Positions 25,851-35,578 are shown, numbered from the stretch's first letter. The stretch: 64,000 nt of DNA from Nitrospira sp. KM1 (GCF_011405515.1 NZ_AP022671.1:2046001-2110000), one strand, 5' to 3'. Translations and numbers: made by a program. Notes: generated by a model not told the origin, from the letters alone.

Positions 25851-27419
25851 TCAGTGTCCGCTCTTGAGCCATTGCTTCACCACGACCGCGGTCGCGTCAG
25901 GGTTGCCTCTCGCCATATCCACGATCTGGCCGCGGGCCTTGGTGCCGGCCAGAGAGGCTTCGACCTGTCCTACGGACGCGGGGAGAGCGGGTGCGTCCGT
26001 CGCCGCGCCCGGCGTCGAGGCCACGGCCAGCATCCCCAGTAAGGGGCGCACGACGAACAGCAAGAGCACCAGGAAGAGCCCGCCGCCAACCGCGTAGCGG
26101 ACGTATGGCGCCCAGGCTTGGCGTGTCTCCGGCGCCGACTCCACGCCCGTCTGCTGGCCCTCGTCGGCAAAGCCGAATTGCATATTGACGACCTCGACTT
26201 GATCCTGCCGTTCAGCAGAATATCCCATCGCTTTCTTCACGATCTCCTCGATCCGTCCCATCTCCTCGGCCGATCGCGGCACATATTTTCTTGTCTGTTC
26301 CGTTCCCGCCGCCTTCTCTCCATCGGCCGCTTTCGCCGTCTCATAGGTTCCATCCACCAGCACGGCAACCGAGAGCTTCTTGATGGTTCCAGTCGGTTCG
26401 ACGATTTTCGAGACGGTGCGGCTAATCTCGTAATTGACGGTTTCGTTCTTCGTCTGGCTGTTGGTAGAACTCGTCTGCGAAGGTTCCTGTTCGGTACTGG
26501 GAGGGACGTTCGACCCGACCCCGGGCACGCCTCCGGTGGTGCCGTTGACTCCGGTCGACTTTTCTTGTCCCCGCTGCTCGCTGCGGACCACCTGGCCGTT
26601 CGGATCGTATCGCTCCTCCGTGGTCTCGACTTTTCTGAAATCCACAATGCTGGATACGCGCACGACCGCCTTGTTCGCTCCGACAATCCGTTCCAGCATG
26701 GTTTGAATGCGTGTCTCGGTATCCTTTTCGAGCGCTTGCTGATACTCGAGTTGCGTATTGGTCAGACCGACCGCGTCGTCGGTTGCCGTACTGGACAAGA
26801 GGCGGCCTTGACCGTCCACCACCGTCACATCTCTCGCTTGCAGGCCTTCCACGCTGCTGGCCACGAGATGCACGATGCCCTGGACTTGCGATTTGCTCAA
26901 CGATTGGCCGCTATACAACGAAACGACGACGGAGGCGCGTGCCCGATCGTGTTCCGCGCTGAACAGACGCCGCTCGGGTACCGCGAGATGAATCCTGGCT
27001 TTCTCCACGCCGGCCATCTGAGCCACCGTTCGAGCGAGCTCTCCCTGCAATGCCCTTCGGTAATTGAGCTTCTGGACGAACTCCGACATCCCCAGAGTGG
27101 ATCGATCGAAAATCTCGAAGCCCACGCCTCCCCCGTGCGGCAATCCCGCTCCTGCCAGTTGCAGGCGGAGATCGTAGACCTGCGCGCTCGGCACGAGAAT
27201 CGTCCCTCCTCCGCCGGTCGTTTCGTACGGCACCTTCAACTCTTTCAATTTGTCCACGATGGCAGACGCATCTTCGGTGGAGACATTTGAAAACAGCACC
27301 TGCATATCCGGCTGCTGCGTCCAGAGACCCACCGCGATGAGTCCGGCAATCGAGCCGGCCAGCGCCAGCAGGATGATCATCCGTTGACTGACGGTAAAGC
27401 GGCTCAACGACTCGAGCAT
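25851..27419 (-). CDS. fliF: FliF flagellar MS-ring protein
   Basis: FliF builds the MS ring in the inner membrane, on which the C ring and export gate assemble. The 522-residue product has an N-terminal membrane helix (about 17-35), ring-building motifs including DLRLQLAGAGLPHGGGVGFE and YRRALQGELARTVAQMAGVE, a Ser/Thr/Gly-rich linker (about 290-330) and a second helix near residue 445-465 before the FliG-binding tail. It follows fliE. Confidence 0.97.
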   Translation of the reverse strand: MLESLSRFTVSQRMIILLALAGSIAGLIAVGLWTQQPDMQVLFSNVSTEDASAIVDKLKELKVPYETTGGGGTILVPSAQVYDLRLQLAGAGLPHGGGVGFEIFDRSTLGMSEFVQKLNYRRALQGELARTVAQMAGVEKARIHLAVPERRLFSAEHDRARASVVVSLYSGQSLSKSQVQGIVHLVASSVEGLQARDVTVVDGQGRLLSSTATDDAVGLTNTQLEYQQALEKDTETRIQTMLERIVGANKAVVRVSSIVDFRKVETTEERYDPNGQVVRSEQRGQEKSTGVNGTTGGVPGVGSNVPPSTEQEPSQTSSTNSQTKNETVNYEISRTVSKIVEPTGTIKKLSVAVLVDGTYETAKAADGEKAAGTEQTRKYVPRSAEEMGRIEEIVKKAMGYSAERQDQVEVVNMQFGFADEGQQTGVESAPETRQAWAPYVRYAVGGGLFLVLLLFVVRPLLGMLAVASTPGAATDAPALPASVGQVEASLAGTKARGQIVDMARGNPDATAVVVKQWLKSGH

Positions 27420-27464
27420 GAAGAAGCGTTCCCTTTCTTATTCGGGGTCAATCGGCGGGCTCCG

Positions 27465-27779
27465 TCACACCTGCATGCGCTGAATCTCTTCATAGGCTCC
27501 GACGAGTTTGTTTCTGACCTGCATCATCAGCTGAAATGAAATATCGGCTTCTTGAAGCGCGACCATCGTCCGGTGGATGTCCTGTGTCTTGCCGGTCATG
27601 AGATCGTCAACCGCATGGCTGGCCTGGAGTTGCACGTCGTTGGCCTGCGCAATTGCGCCCTTGAGTTGATCGAGAAATCCTCCTGCCCGCCCCGCCTCGG
27701 CGACAACGGAACCCGGCGATTCAACCGCGGGCGAGATCGTGGAAAGCGTCGCTGACCCGATACGGATAGGATCCATCAT
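27465..27779 (-). CDS. fliE: FliE MS-ring/rod junction protein
   Basis: FliE joins the MS ring to the proximal rod and is needed to start rod export. The product (104 residues from the first of two adjacent ATG codons, 27779 or 27776) has the family core FLDQLKGAIAQANDVQLQAS, DLMTGKTQDIHRTMVALQEA and FQLMMQVRNKLVGAYEEIQRMQV-like C-terminus. The ribosome binding site GGGAGG overlaps the flgC stop, so the two genes are coupled. Confidence 0.95.
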   Translation of the reverse strand: MMDPIRIGSATLSTISPAVESPGSVVAEAGRAGGFLDQLKGAIAQANDVQLQASHAVDDLMTGKTQDIHRTMVALQEADISFQLMMQVRNKLVGAYEEIQRMQV

Positions 27780-28228
27780 CACCTCCCGATGTCCAACGCA
27801 CGGTTCCACATCGCTTTCGTGGCGCTGATGGCCTGCACGTTGGCTTCGTAAGACCGAGACGCGCCGATCATATTGACCATTTCTTCCATGACGTTGATGT
27901 TGGGGAGACGGACGAACCCCTTGGGGTCGGCGTCAGGATGGCGGGGGTCGTAAATCTGATGGCCGGGCTTGTGGTCTTCAATGACCTTCGAGACACGCAC
28001 GCCGTCGAGAGCATGGGCGGTCGGCCCGCTCGCCACCTTGCGAAAGACCTGGTGGAAGTGATTCCCCACCGGAGCGGATTGGAAGACGACATCCCGACGG
28101 CGGTACGGCCCTCCCTCGGCAGTCTTGGTCGATTGGGCGTTCGCCAGATTACTGGCGATCACGTTCAGCCGCCTGCGTTGGGCATCCAACGCGGATACTG
28201 ACACGGCAATGCTATCGGTCATGTCCAT
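27779..28228 (-). CDS. flgC: FlgC proximal rod protein
   Basis: FlgC is a proximal rod subunit. The 149-residue product begins with SVSALDAQRRRLNVIASNLA and ends with the rod motif LPNINVMEEMVNMIGASRSY-EANVQAI, both standard. It lies between flgB and fliE, which is the universal gene order, and its stop overlaps the fliE start. Confidence 0.96.
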   Translation of the reverse strand: MDMTDSIAVSVSALDAQRRRLNVIASNLANAQSTKTAEGGPYRRRDVVFQSAPVGNHFHQVFRKVASGPTAHALDGVRVSKVIEDHKPGHQIYDPRHPDADPKGFVRLPNINVMEEMVNMIGASRSYEANVQAISATKAMWNRALDIGR

Positions 28229-28279
28229 GGTTGCTCCTCCTTCATCAGATCGGAATTGCCTATCGGCGGTTCGCCCTGC

Positions 28280-28687
28280 CTAACGCGCGTCGCGGATCGC
28301 GCTCATCAACTGCCGGAGACGAATACCCATGATCGCGGCGGCGCTGTTGTATTGCATGGCGTTATCCGACAATTTCGCCAGCTCCAATTCGATGTTCACG
28401 GAGTTGGCATCGAGCGGCAGATCGCCTGCCGGCACCTCCGCCACTCGTCCCGTCACCTGCCCGGCTCCCGGACCCCGCAGACCGAAATGGCGGCCGTGTG
28501 TGGAGACGAGGCTGACGGGAGGCCGTCCCTGTGCGGCAGAAGACAGCGCCTCCTGAAAGTGCAGGTCCGTCGCCCGATAGCCGGGCGTTTCTTCATTTGC
28601 GATGTTGGATGCGATCAGCCTATTTCTGGCCCCGCGAAGATCAAGCGTCCGCTCGACCAGACCCATGGTTTTGTCAAAAATGTTCAT
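28280..28687 (-). CDS. flgB: FlgB proximal rod protein
   Basis: FlgB is the innermost rod subunit. The 135-residue product starts MNIFDKTMGLVERTLDLRGA and carries LIASNIANEETPGYRATDLHF, the family signature, with a C-terminal segment VNIELELAKLSDNAMQYNSA. GGAGGAG lies upstream of the ATG. It is the first structural gene after the sigma-54 regulator. Confidence 0.96.
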   Translation of the reverse strand: MNIFDKTMGLVERTLDLRGARNRLIASNIANEETPGYRATDLHFQEALSSAAQGRPPVSLVSTHGRHFGLRGPGAGQVTGRVAEVPAGDLPLDANSVNIELELAKLSDNAMQYNSAAAIMGIRLRQLMSAIRDAR

Positions 28688-28750
28688 CTGCTCCTCCTGT
28701 CTCGACGTGCGGAAGATACGACTTCGACCCCGGACAACCGTCTCGTCTGC

Positions 28751-30181
28751 TCAGACATCGGCGATGAGGGCACCATCCTGTTGGCGATATTCTCTGAGTT
28801 TGTTGCGGAGCGTGCGAATGCTGATGCCGAGCTCGCGCGCGGCATGAGTACGATTTTCCTTGGTCCGGGCCAACGTCTGAAAAATCAGCTCGCGCTCCAT
28901 TTCCCATAAGGATCCGTTTCCACTTCCGTTTCCCGCTCCCGATGGAACCGTCTCGTCGGCGGGCCGCGCGCCCGGTAACGCCGGGGAGTTCTGAGTATCG
29001 ACGGCGATGTGTTCGGGAGCGATGGCAGTTCCACCAGCGAGAAGCACCGCCCGTTCCATCACGTTTTCTAACTCCCGGACGTTTCCCTTCCAGCTATGTT
29101 GATGCAATCTGGCCAACGCGCCATCGGAGAGGGATGAAAAGCTCAATCCATTCCTCGCTGAGGCCGCTTTGGCGAAATGACGGGCAAGCAATGGAATGTC
29201 GGTCGGACGTTCACGGAGCGGTGGAACCGTGATGGGGAATACGTTGAGACGATAAAAGAGATCTTCACGAAACCGGCCGGCTTCGACTTCCTTATGGAGA
29301 AGGCGGTTCGTGGTCGCAATCACACGTATGTTCACGCTGACCGGTTCACGACCTCCGACTCGATCGACTTCTCGTTCCTGCAGCACACGAAGCAGCTTGG
29401 CTTGCAGGCCCAGGTTCATTTCGCTGATCTCGTCCAGGAGGAGGGTGCCGGTGTGGGCCATTTCGAACTTGCCCTGCTTACGCACGACCGCGCCCGTGAA
29501 CGCCCCGCGTTCGTAGCCAAAGAGTTCGCTCTCCAGAAGACCGTCTGGCAACGCGGCACAATTGACCGCAACAAACGGCCGATGCGCCCTCGGGCTTCGG
29601 CTGTGAATAAATCTGGCGAGCAATTCCTTGCCGGTCCCGCTTTCGCCGCTGATCATGATGGTGGCCTGACTGGCTGCCACGCCTTCGATCGTGCTCAACA
29701 GACGAACCATGCCAGGATCCTGGGAGAGGATGGCCCGCTGACCTGCAGAGACTGCCGACGAGGTGGGGACGTTTTCCCGCGCCGATTGGAGGTTGCCGAT
29801 AATGCGTTCGAGAAGATCGGTCGAAAATGGCTTGAGCACATAGTCGCTGGCTCCGTGCTTCATGGCTTCCACGGCGGTCTCCACCGTCCCGTATGCGGTC
29901 ATCAGCACGATGTGTGCGGCCGGCAACCGCCGCGACAATTCGTTCACGAGATCGAGTCCTCCGAGCCTGGGCATTTTCAAATCCGTCAGGACCAGCCATG
30001 GTTTGGTCTTGAGCGCGAGCTCCAGGGCGTCCTGTCCATCATTTGCGACCTGGACATCGAATCCGAGCCGTCTGACCGTTTCTGTCAATGCCGCGCGCAT
30101 CGATGGGTCATCGTCGGCAACGACGATCGTACGGCACTCCTGCGGGATACCCGGTAATTCCGTGAGCGTTCCCTCGTTCAT
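28751..30181 (-). CDS. Sigma-54-dependent response regulator, FleR/FlrC-like
   Basis: This is an NtrC-family activator of sigma-54 RNA polymerase, probably for flagellar promoters. The 476-residue product has a receiver (about 15-130) with ADDDPS, acceptor Asp in LTDLKMP and Lys in LKPF, an AAA+ domain with Walker A GESGTGKE, the sigma-54 contact loop GAFTGA and Walker B TLLLDEI, and a C-terminal Fis-type helix-turn-helix (ELGISIRTLRNKLREYRQ). It overlaps the kinase gene upstream by four bases and precedes flgB, matching the FleSR/FlrBC arrangement. Confidence 0.9.
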   Translation of the reverse strand: MNEGTLTELPGIPQECRTIVVADDDPSMRAALTETVRRLGFDVQVANDGQDALELALKTKPWLVLTDLKMPRLGGLDLVNELSRRLPAAHIVLMTAYGTVETAVEAMKHGASDYVLKPFSTDLLERIIGNLQSARENVPTSSAVSAGQRAILSQDPGMVRLLSTIEGVAASQATIMISGESGTGKELLARFIHSRSPRAHRPFVAVNCAALPDGLLESELFGYERGAFTGAVVRKQGKFEMAHTGTLLLDEISEMNLGLQAKLLRVLQEREVDRVGGREPVSVNIRVIATTNRLLHKEVEAGRFREDLFYRLNVFPITVPPLRERPTDIPLLARHFAKAASARNGLSFSSLSDGALARLHQHSWKGNVRELENVMERAVLLAGGTAIAPEHIAVDTQNSPALPGARPADETVPSGAGNGSGNGSLWEMERELIFQTLARTKENRTHAARELGISIRTLRNKLREYRQQDGALIADV

Positions 30182-31479
30182 GCTGATATCTCCTCCGTGT
30201 CATTCCCCTGTCCGGACATTTCGGAATCGGATGAGGCTGCCGCTCTGACCTGGTGGTCCGGCAATCCGCCCGTCGAGCCATGCTCGCGGAACGGAAGAAT
30301 CATCGTGAAGGTCGTGCCCTGTCCTACTGTGCTATGTACGTCGATCCGCCCCCCGTGCGCTTCGACGATGGCATGGACGATGGCGAGCCCGAGGCCCGTT
30401 CCCTCATCTCGCGTCGTAAAGAACGGATCGAAAATCCTCGCCTGATGACTGGTCGGAATGCCGATGCCGGTGTCGGTCACCGACAGGCGGATGCAACGGT
30501 GCCCCGTCCGTTGGTTCTCCTCCGCGGTCGCCGCCAGCGTCAGAGTGCCCCCGTCCGGCATGGCCTGGACCGCGTTTAAAATGAGGTTGAGTAACGATTG
30601 CTTGATCTGTCCGGCATCGCACCACAGGTGAGAGACCGATGGATCCACTTGCATCTTGATATCGAGCCGCGCATTGGCGATGGCATGGGCAGCCAGGGTC
30701 AAGGCATCGATGAACAGCGCCTCGGTCATGTGCCGGTCGCCTTTCGAGCAATCCGGCTTCGTGTACAATAAGAGGTTCGAGAGGAGGCGATCCAGCAGTT
30801 GCACTGCCGACGAAATGTGTTCGGCATAGCCCTTGAGGCTCTCTTGATCCTTCAGATCCCGGCGTAGGATCGACGCGAATAATTCGATGCTGCCGAGTGG
30901 ATTTCTGATCTCATGGGCGATCCGGCCCACCATCTCGCCCATCGCGGCCAAGCGGTCGCGCCGCTGGAGCCGAGCCTCCAATTGATGCACGGCGCTGACA
31001 TCCTGAATCAGCGTCAGGCCCCCGGCCGGTTGCCCCTCCACATCGCACAAGGGCTTCTGGGCCAATGTGGCCGTCGCCCCGTTCTTCGTCGTCAACGGAT
31101 ACTCGTCGGAGTCCAGACCGGATTCACCGAGGCATGCGGCAAGCGGCCGCCCAAGAATGTTGTCACGTGACAAGCCCAGCAGTTGCTCCCCCGCCCGGTT
31201 GCACCGCGTCACGGTACCTTGGGCGTCGGTCACCAGGATGCCGGTCGTCAACGACTCCACGATCGCCGTCAGATGTTCTCGCAACTCTTCATTGGCCCGT
31301 AGGTTCCGTTTGAGCGTCTCGTTTCTGTCCGCGAGTTCCAGGTCCAACTGTTCCAGTCGTGACGTCAGCGCTCGATAGGATTGCTGCAAGGTGGCCGCCG
31401 CACCATCGAAACTGCGAAACGCCGCTTGCAACAGATCGGCATCATGGAGCATCGGAGCTGCCTGCACGGTCATGGTCAT
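30178..31479 (-). CDS. Soluble PAS histidine kinase, FleS/FlrB-like
   Basis: The kinase probably phosphorylates the sigma-54 regulator encoded directly downstream. The 433-residue product has no membrane segment, an N-terminal coiled coil (about 30-70), a PAS domain (about 70-185) with ESLTTGILVTDAQGTVTRCN, an H-box with MGEMVGRIAHEIRNPLGSIE, an N-box NLILNAVQAM, and DTGIGI plus GTGLGLAIVHAIVEAHGG in the ATPase domain. All catalytic motifs look intact. It overlaps both neighbours by four bases. Confidence 0.88.
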   Translation of the reverse strand: MTMTVQAAPMLHDADLLQAAFRSFDGAAATLQQSYRALTSRLEQLDLELADRNETLKRNLRANEELREHLTAIVESLTTGILVTDAQGTVTRCNRAGEQLLGLSRDNILGRPLAACLGESGLDSDEYPLTTKNGATATLAQKPLCDVEGQPAGGLTLIQDVSAVHQLEARLQRRDRLAAMGEMVGRIAHEIRNPLGSIELFASILRRDLKDQESLKGYAEHISSAVQLLDRLLSNLLLYTKPDCSKGDRHMTEALFIDALTLAAHAIANARLDIKMQVDPSVSHLWCDAGQIKQSLLNLILNAVQAMPDGGTLTLAATAEENQRTGHRCIRLSVTDTGIGIPTSHQARIFDPFFTTRDEGTGLGLAIVHAIVEAHGGRIDVHSTVGQGTTFTMILPFREHGSTGGLPDHQVRAAASSDSEMSGQGNDTEEISA

Positions 31480-33605
31480 TCTCCTTGTTCGATGAGCGAG
31501 TCGGGCGGGTTCCCTTGAATGGCCGTCGTCGCGCGTTGAAGCAGGGGATCTCCCCCGAGACTGAGCGCGGTCGGTATCGCCCGCGCCAATGCGGTGTCAC
31601 GCCGTCCGGACAGGTTGCGGACGATCTGGAGCTGTGCCCATGCGGCCTCTTCCCGCTCCGGGTGAGCCGTGAGGACCTGCCGGTAGAGTTCAAGCGCCCG
31701 TTGCGGCGAGTGCTTGTGGCTCAGGAGGTCCGCGAGGACGAGCCGGTCGTCGTTGGTCGGCGAAACAGTTCCTGCCCGCACGGCTTCGTCGAACGCCGCA
31801 AGCGCCTCTTCAGGTTGGCGGTCTTCGGCCAGCGTTCTGGCCAACATCAATTGTATTGAAGCGCGCTCGCGGTCGTTGGGATGGAGACGCAGCCATGTTC
31901 GCATCAATTTCGCGGCGCCGTGGTAGTTCTCCTGGCCGCGCAGTGAAGAGATCAACAGTTTGGACACCATCGGACCCTTGAGGCTCTGAGGATAGAGGAA
32001 CCGCGTACGCTCCAGAACCTTCTGTGCCGCTACGTAGTCCCTTTGATCCAGGTAACTCTGCCCAAGACCGATGAGCGCCTCTTCGTGAAAACGAGCGGCC
32101 TTCAGGTCGCGGACCAGCGATTGATACAAGTGCACGGCTTGAGCGGAGAATCCCTGGCGCCGATGAATATCGGCGACCCGTAATAGGATGTCCGTGCCCG
32201 TATAATGCTGCTCCGGGGCGGACCCGTGCCAATGAAACAGCGACACAACGTTGAATTCGTCGCGCGCCGCGAGCGCGGATTCAAGGCGGGGTTTCAGCAG
32301 CGTGACCAACCGGTCCCCGGCCGCTGCGGGCCATGGATCGTGTTCGATCTTTCCCGCTCGGATCGAGACCTGATGATAGATACGAACCGCCTCTTCGGGA
32401 GCCTTACGGGACTCATGATATTCGGCGAGATGATACAGTGCTTCGCTTCCGAGCATGTCGGCATCGTGCGCCGACGCCATATCGAGATAGGTCCGGCGAA
32501 ACCCTGCGTCGTCCAGATAGGTTGAGTCGGCCCCCCGCATCAGCCCCCGGACTTTCATGTAGAGAAAGTCCTCTGCGGCAACCGCGGCGAGCTCTTGTTC
32601 CATCTGGGTCAATCGAAGACGTGCGTAGGCGCCTGCCGTCGCATTCGGATACAGAGTTCGGGCGACCGTATAGAACACCTCCGAACATTTCTGTTGTCCG
32701 AGTTTCCGGCAACTGTCGCCGACACGGATAAGGGCGGCACCGCCTTCTGTCCGGGACGGATACATGTTATAGAGCACCGTGCACACATCACGAGCTTGCA
32801 ACATGCGGTTGGTATCGAACAGGACGGCGCAATACTGCGACAGCAGCACCGCATCCTGCCGCATCATCGTGGGCCATCGCCGATGCAACATGTCGTACAG
32901 CGGCTGCGCGTCGGCGACCTGCTGCTGCGTGTACAGCGCGCTCGCCAATCCTCGGGTGGCATGCATGAACATCCTGTCGTCGGATGCCTGTTTTCGGACC
33001 GTTGCGAAAGCCAGTTCGGCTTCCTTCCATTTCCCCAGAGCGCTGCAGGCCAGAGCAAACCCGAGCATGGCCCGGCTCGTATCCCGCTCGGTTTGAGATC
33101 GACCCAGCGCCTGTTCATACGCACTCTTTGCCTCTTGAAACCACCCCATCGCCCTGTACAGATCGCCGATTCGCCATTCCGCCCGTACCGTGTTGGGATC
33201 TTTGGGATAGGCGCGGACCAACCCTCTGTATTGATTGACGGCCTCCGCCCGCTTTCGATTTGAAGCCTCCTGCTGCAACGTGAGTTCCGCGTTAAATGCG
33301 ACTGAGGCAGGAAACAATCCGCTCTCGGGGTTGCGGGTGGCAAATCCATCGAAAGCCGCGCGGGCGGCATCGTAATGACCTCTGCGGAAGGCCGATACGC
33401 CATCGTAAAACTGCTGTGCTTCCGGCCCTTGCACGGCCGCATCAAAGCGCGGCCCGTCGTCGGGCAACTCCGGCTGTGGGGGCACGCCGGCTGGTGCGGC
33501 ACCGACGGCCTGTCCATTCGTCTCCGCTGCGCCGCCTTCAGCAGCCGCCATGCCGAGCAACAGCAGAACGAGGAACGGCCAGGCAAATCCGATCGAAGGT
33601 TTCAT
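31476..33605 (-). CDS. Exported TPR-repeat protein in the flagellar regulator operon
   Basis: I recognise the architecture but not a named family. From ATG 33605 the product is 709 residues, with a signal peptide (FAWPFLVLLLLGMAAAEGGA) and then many tetratricopeptide-like repeats across the rest of the protein, for example FRRGHYDAARAAFDGFATRN and PEEALAAFDEAVRAG. It is probably periplasmic and a protein-binding scaffold. The stop overlaps the kinase start by four bases, so it is produced with the FleSR-like pair; a sensing or flagellar assembly role is possible. A TTG at 33626 is an alternative start. Confidence 0.75.
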   Translation of the reverse strand: MKPSIGFAWPFLVLLLLGMAAAEGGAAETNGQAVGAAPAGVPPQPELPDDGPRFDAAVQGPEAQQFYDGVSAFRRGHYDAARAAFDGFATRNPESGLFPASVAFNAELTLQQEASNRKRAEAVNQYRGLVRAYPKDPNTVRAEWRIGDLYRAMGWFQEAKSAYEQALGRSQTERDTSRAMLGFALACSALGKWKEAELAFATVRKQASDDRMFMHATRGLASALYTQQQVADAQPLYDMLHRRWPTMMRQDAVLLSQYCAVLFDTNRMLQARDVCTVLYNMYPSRTEGGAALIRVGDSCRKLGQQKCSEVFYTVARTLYPNATAGAYARLRLTQMEQELAAVAAEDFLYMKVRGLMRGADSTYLDDAGFRRTYLDMASAHDADMLGSEALYHLAEYHESRKAPEEAVRIYHQVSIRAGKIEHDPWPAAAGDRLVTLLKPRLESALAARDEFNVVSLFHWHGSAPEQHYTGTDILLRVADIHRRQGFSAQAVHLYQSLVRDLKAARFHEEALIGLGQSYLDQRDYVAAQKVLERTRFLYPQSLKGPMVSKLLISSLRGQENYHGAAKLMRTWLRLHPNDRERASIQLMLARTLAEDRQPEEALAAFDEAVRAGTVSPTNDDRLVLADLLSHKHSPQRALELYRQVLTAHPEREEAAWAQLQIVRNLSGRRDTALARAIPTALSLGGDPLLQRATTAIQGNPPDSLIEQGE

Positions 33606-33850
33606 AGTCCGGCAAGGGTTCAGCAACTTCCATGCCCCTGACCGCAGGGAAAAACATGCTCGATACTAAGGAAATTTTGCCTGTTGAAGAGCCGCCGCTT
33701 GCACGTGTCCGTCAATCCACCGACGCGGTGACAGGATCGGAGTCAAGGGATTGACACGGCAGGATGAGGAAGTGGTTCCGAGAACTATACGGAGATAGAA
33801 GTCAGGAGCGATGGGGCGTTTGCGGATCGCCCGGAGACGCCGGACTGGAA

Positions 33851-35269
33851 TTAGCCCGCGATGCAATTCAGAGATTTTGGAGCGAACCCTTTGCGCTTGA
33901 GCTTTTCGACGAGCGTCGTGCGATTCAATTGCAGAAGCTGAGCCGCTTTGCTTGTAATACCATTGGCCTGTCTGAGTGCCTCAACGATCAAACGATTTTC
34001 AAACTGTTCCAATTCACGAGAGAGATTCACACCCTGATCGCTGAATCGAATGAATTGATCCTTTGAGGCTTCAGGATGTCCTGTCCGCTGGAGAACCCGC
34101 TCCGGAAGATCGGATGCCTCGATCCGGCCGGTTTTCTTCAGAACCACGACCCGTTCGATCATATGCTCCAGCTCTCGGACATTGCCGGGCCATGCATACT
34201 CTGTCAAACGGGTCATGGCGTCAGGGGAGCAGGATTCGATTGTCGTGTGTTTCGTCCGATTGAACACCGCGACAAAATGTCTCACTAAGTCAGGGATGTC
34301 TTCACACCGTTCCCGCAGCGGCGGAATGGTCACGGGAATGACATGTAAGCGGTAGTAGAGGTCTTGGCGGAACCGCTTGTCTTGTACGGCTCGTTCGAGA
34401 TCCTGATTGGTTGCCGCAAGCACCCGGACGTCCACATGAATCGTCTTCGTCCCTCCAACACGCTCGAACGAGCGCTCCTGTAGGACACGCAGCAGCTTCA
34501 CTTGCAAGGATGGACTCAATTCTCCGATTTCGTCGAGAAAAATCGTTCCCCCGTTCGCCAATTCAAATCGTCCGAGCCTGGTATGGAGAGCCCCTGTGAA
34601 TGCGCCCCGTTCATGACCGAATAGTTCAGATTCCAGCAGGTTTTCCGGAATCGCCCCGCAATTGACGGGAACAAGGGGGCGAGCTTTGCGCAGGCTGTTG
34701 AAGTGAAGCATGCGCGCGACCATTTCCTTCCCGGTGCCGCTTTCTCCCTGAATGAGCACAGTGCTGTCAGTATCCGCAACCTTTTCGACGAACTCCACCA
34801 GGTCACGGATCTGGGAACTGGTTCCGATCAGACGTTCCAACCGATATTGATCGCGCACCGATTTCTTCATGGATTGACCGTGCCGTTTCACCGACTGCGC
34901 CTGCACGGCTTTCTTCACGATCTCCGTGACCTGCACAACCTCAAACGGCTTGGTGATGAATTCAAACGCGCCGCTTTTCATAGCGCGGACCGCCGTGTCG
35001 ATCGTACCGTGACCAGTCATCACGATACCGGTCACCGTGGGATCGATCCGCAACATCTGCTCGAGAATGGTGAGTCCATTCGTGTCGGGAAGCTTCAAGT
35101 CCGTCAACAGCACATCGACGGCCATGTCTTGTGCAAACCGAATCGCGTCATCGCCATTCTCGGCAACCGTCACACGGTACCCTTCCGTAGTCAGGACGGT
35201 GTGCAACAGGTTTCGGATTCCTTCTTCGTTCTCTACGACAAGGATTGACACTGAACCCATCGGATCCAA
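33851..35269 (-). CDS. Sigma-54-dependent response regulator, NtrC family
   Basis: This is a second sigma-54 activator, perhaps the master flagellar regulator (FleQ/FlrA role). The 472-residue product has a receiver, an AAA+ domain with GESGTGKE, GAFTGA and GTIFLDEIG, and a C-terminal Fis helix-turn-helix (SKAAQLLQLNRTTLVEKLKR). The acceptor Asp (LLTDLKLPD), Thr (VMTG) and Lys (TKPF) are present, but the usual acidic pair reads E-N-E (VVENEE), so phosphorylation may be weak or altered. It is monocistronic as far as can be seen, with 245 bases to the TPR gene. Confidence 0.85.
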   Translation of the reverse strand: MDPMGSVSILVVENEEGIRNLLHTVLTTEGYRVTVAENGDDAIRFAQDMAVDVLLTDLKLPDTNGLTILEQMLRIDPTVTGIVMTGHGTIDTAVRAMKSGAFEFITKPFEVVQVTEIVKKAVQAQSVKRHGQSMKKSVRDQYRLERLIGTSSQIRDLVEFVEKVADTDSTVLIQGESGTGKEMVARMLHFNSLRKARPLVPVNCGAIPENLLESELFGHERGAFTGALHTRLGRFELANGGTIFLDEIGELSPSLQVKLLRVLQERSFERVGGTKTIHVDVRVLAATNQDLERAVQDKRFRQDLYYRLHVIPVTIPPLRERCEDIPDLVRHFVAVFNRTKHTTIESCSPDAMTRLTEYAWPGNVRELEHMIERVVVLKKTGRIEASDLPERVLQRTGHPEASKDQFIRFSDQGVNLSRELEQFENRLIVEALRQANGITSKAAQLLQLNRTTLVEKLKRKGFAPKSLNCIAG

Positions 35270-35578
35270 CCTCGCGTTTGAAAGTAATGGATGAAAGAGG
35301 TGATGCTTCCCGCCGCGATCTGATTCGCCTCACGATTGAGCATCATTCCGTGATGTTGAACCTGTTTCTTGTCCGTTCATGATCAAGCGTAGAAGATTCC
35401 ACGATGGTGATAAGTGTCAAAACACTCTAGCTTTTAAGGATTTATGGATCTATTTAACATAGGTACAATTGACATCATTGTCGCTGACGAGTGCGCACGT
35501 ATCCTTCACGCTTCATAAAGAAACTTCCGTGCTCAGAGTAGTCCGGCCAGCGGAGAAATGAGAGGAGTAGGCTTAAAC
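35270..35578. other. Intergenic region before the sigma-54 regulator
   Basis: No gene is visible in these 309 bases. They are AT-richer than the flanks around 35425-35480. A short perfect inverted repeat, AGTGT-CAAA-ACACT, lies at 35413-35426 and could be an operator or a weak hairpin. The promoter of the sigma-54 regulator and the 3' end of the NarL-type gene must lie here, but I could not identify a convincing -35/-10 or -24/-12 pair. Confidence 0.5.

Noticed and set aside
26118-27290. A 390-codon plus-strand ORF antisense to fliF
   Set aside because: It has an Arg/His/Leu-rich shadow composition and lies wholly inside fliF, which is certain.
33622-33637. Sigma-54-like GGGCAT-N5-TTGCT upstream of the TPR gene
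   Set aside because: The -24 element has two mismatches, and transcription would begin only about six bases before the start codon.
33666-33866. A 66-codon minus-strand ORF overlapping the end of the sigma-54 regulator gene
   Set aside because: It overlaps a real gene, has no ribosome binding site and no recognisable domain.
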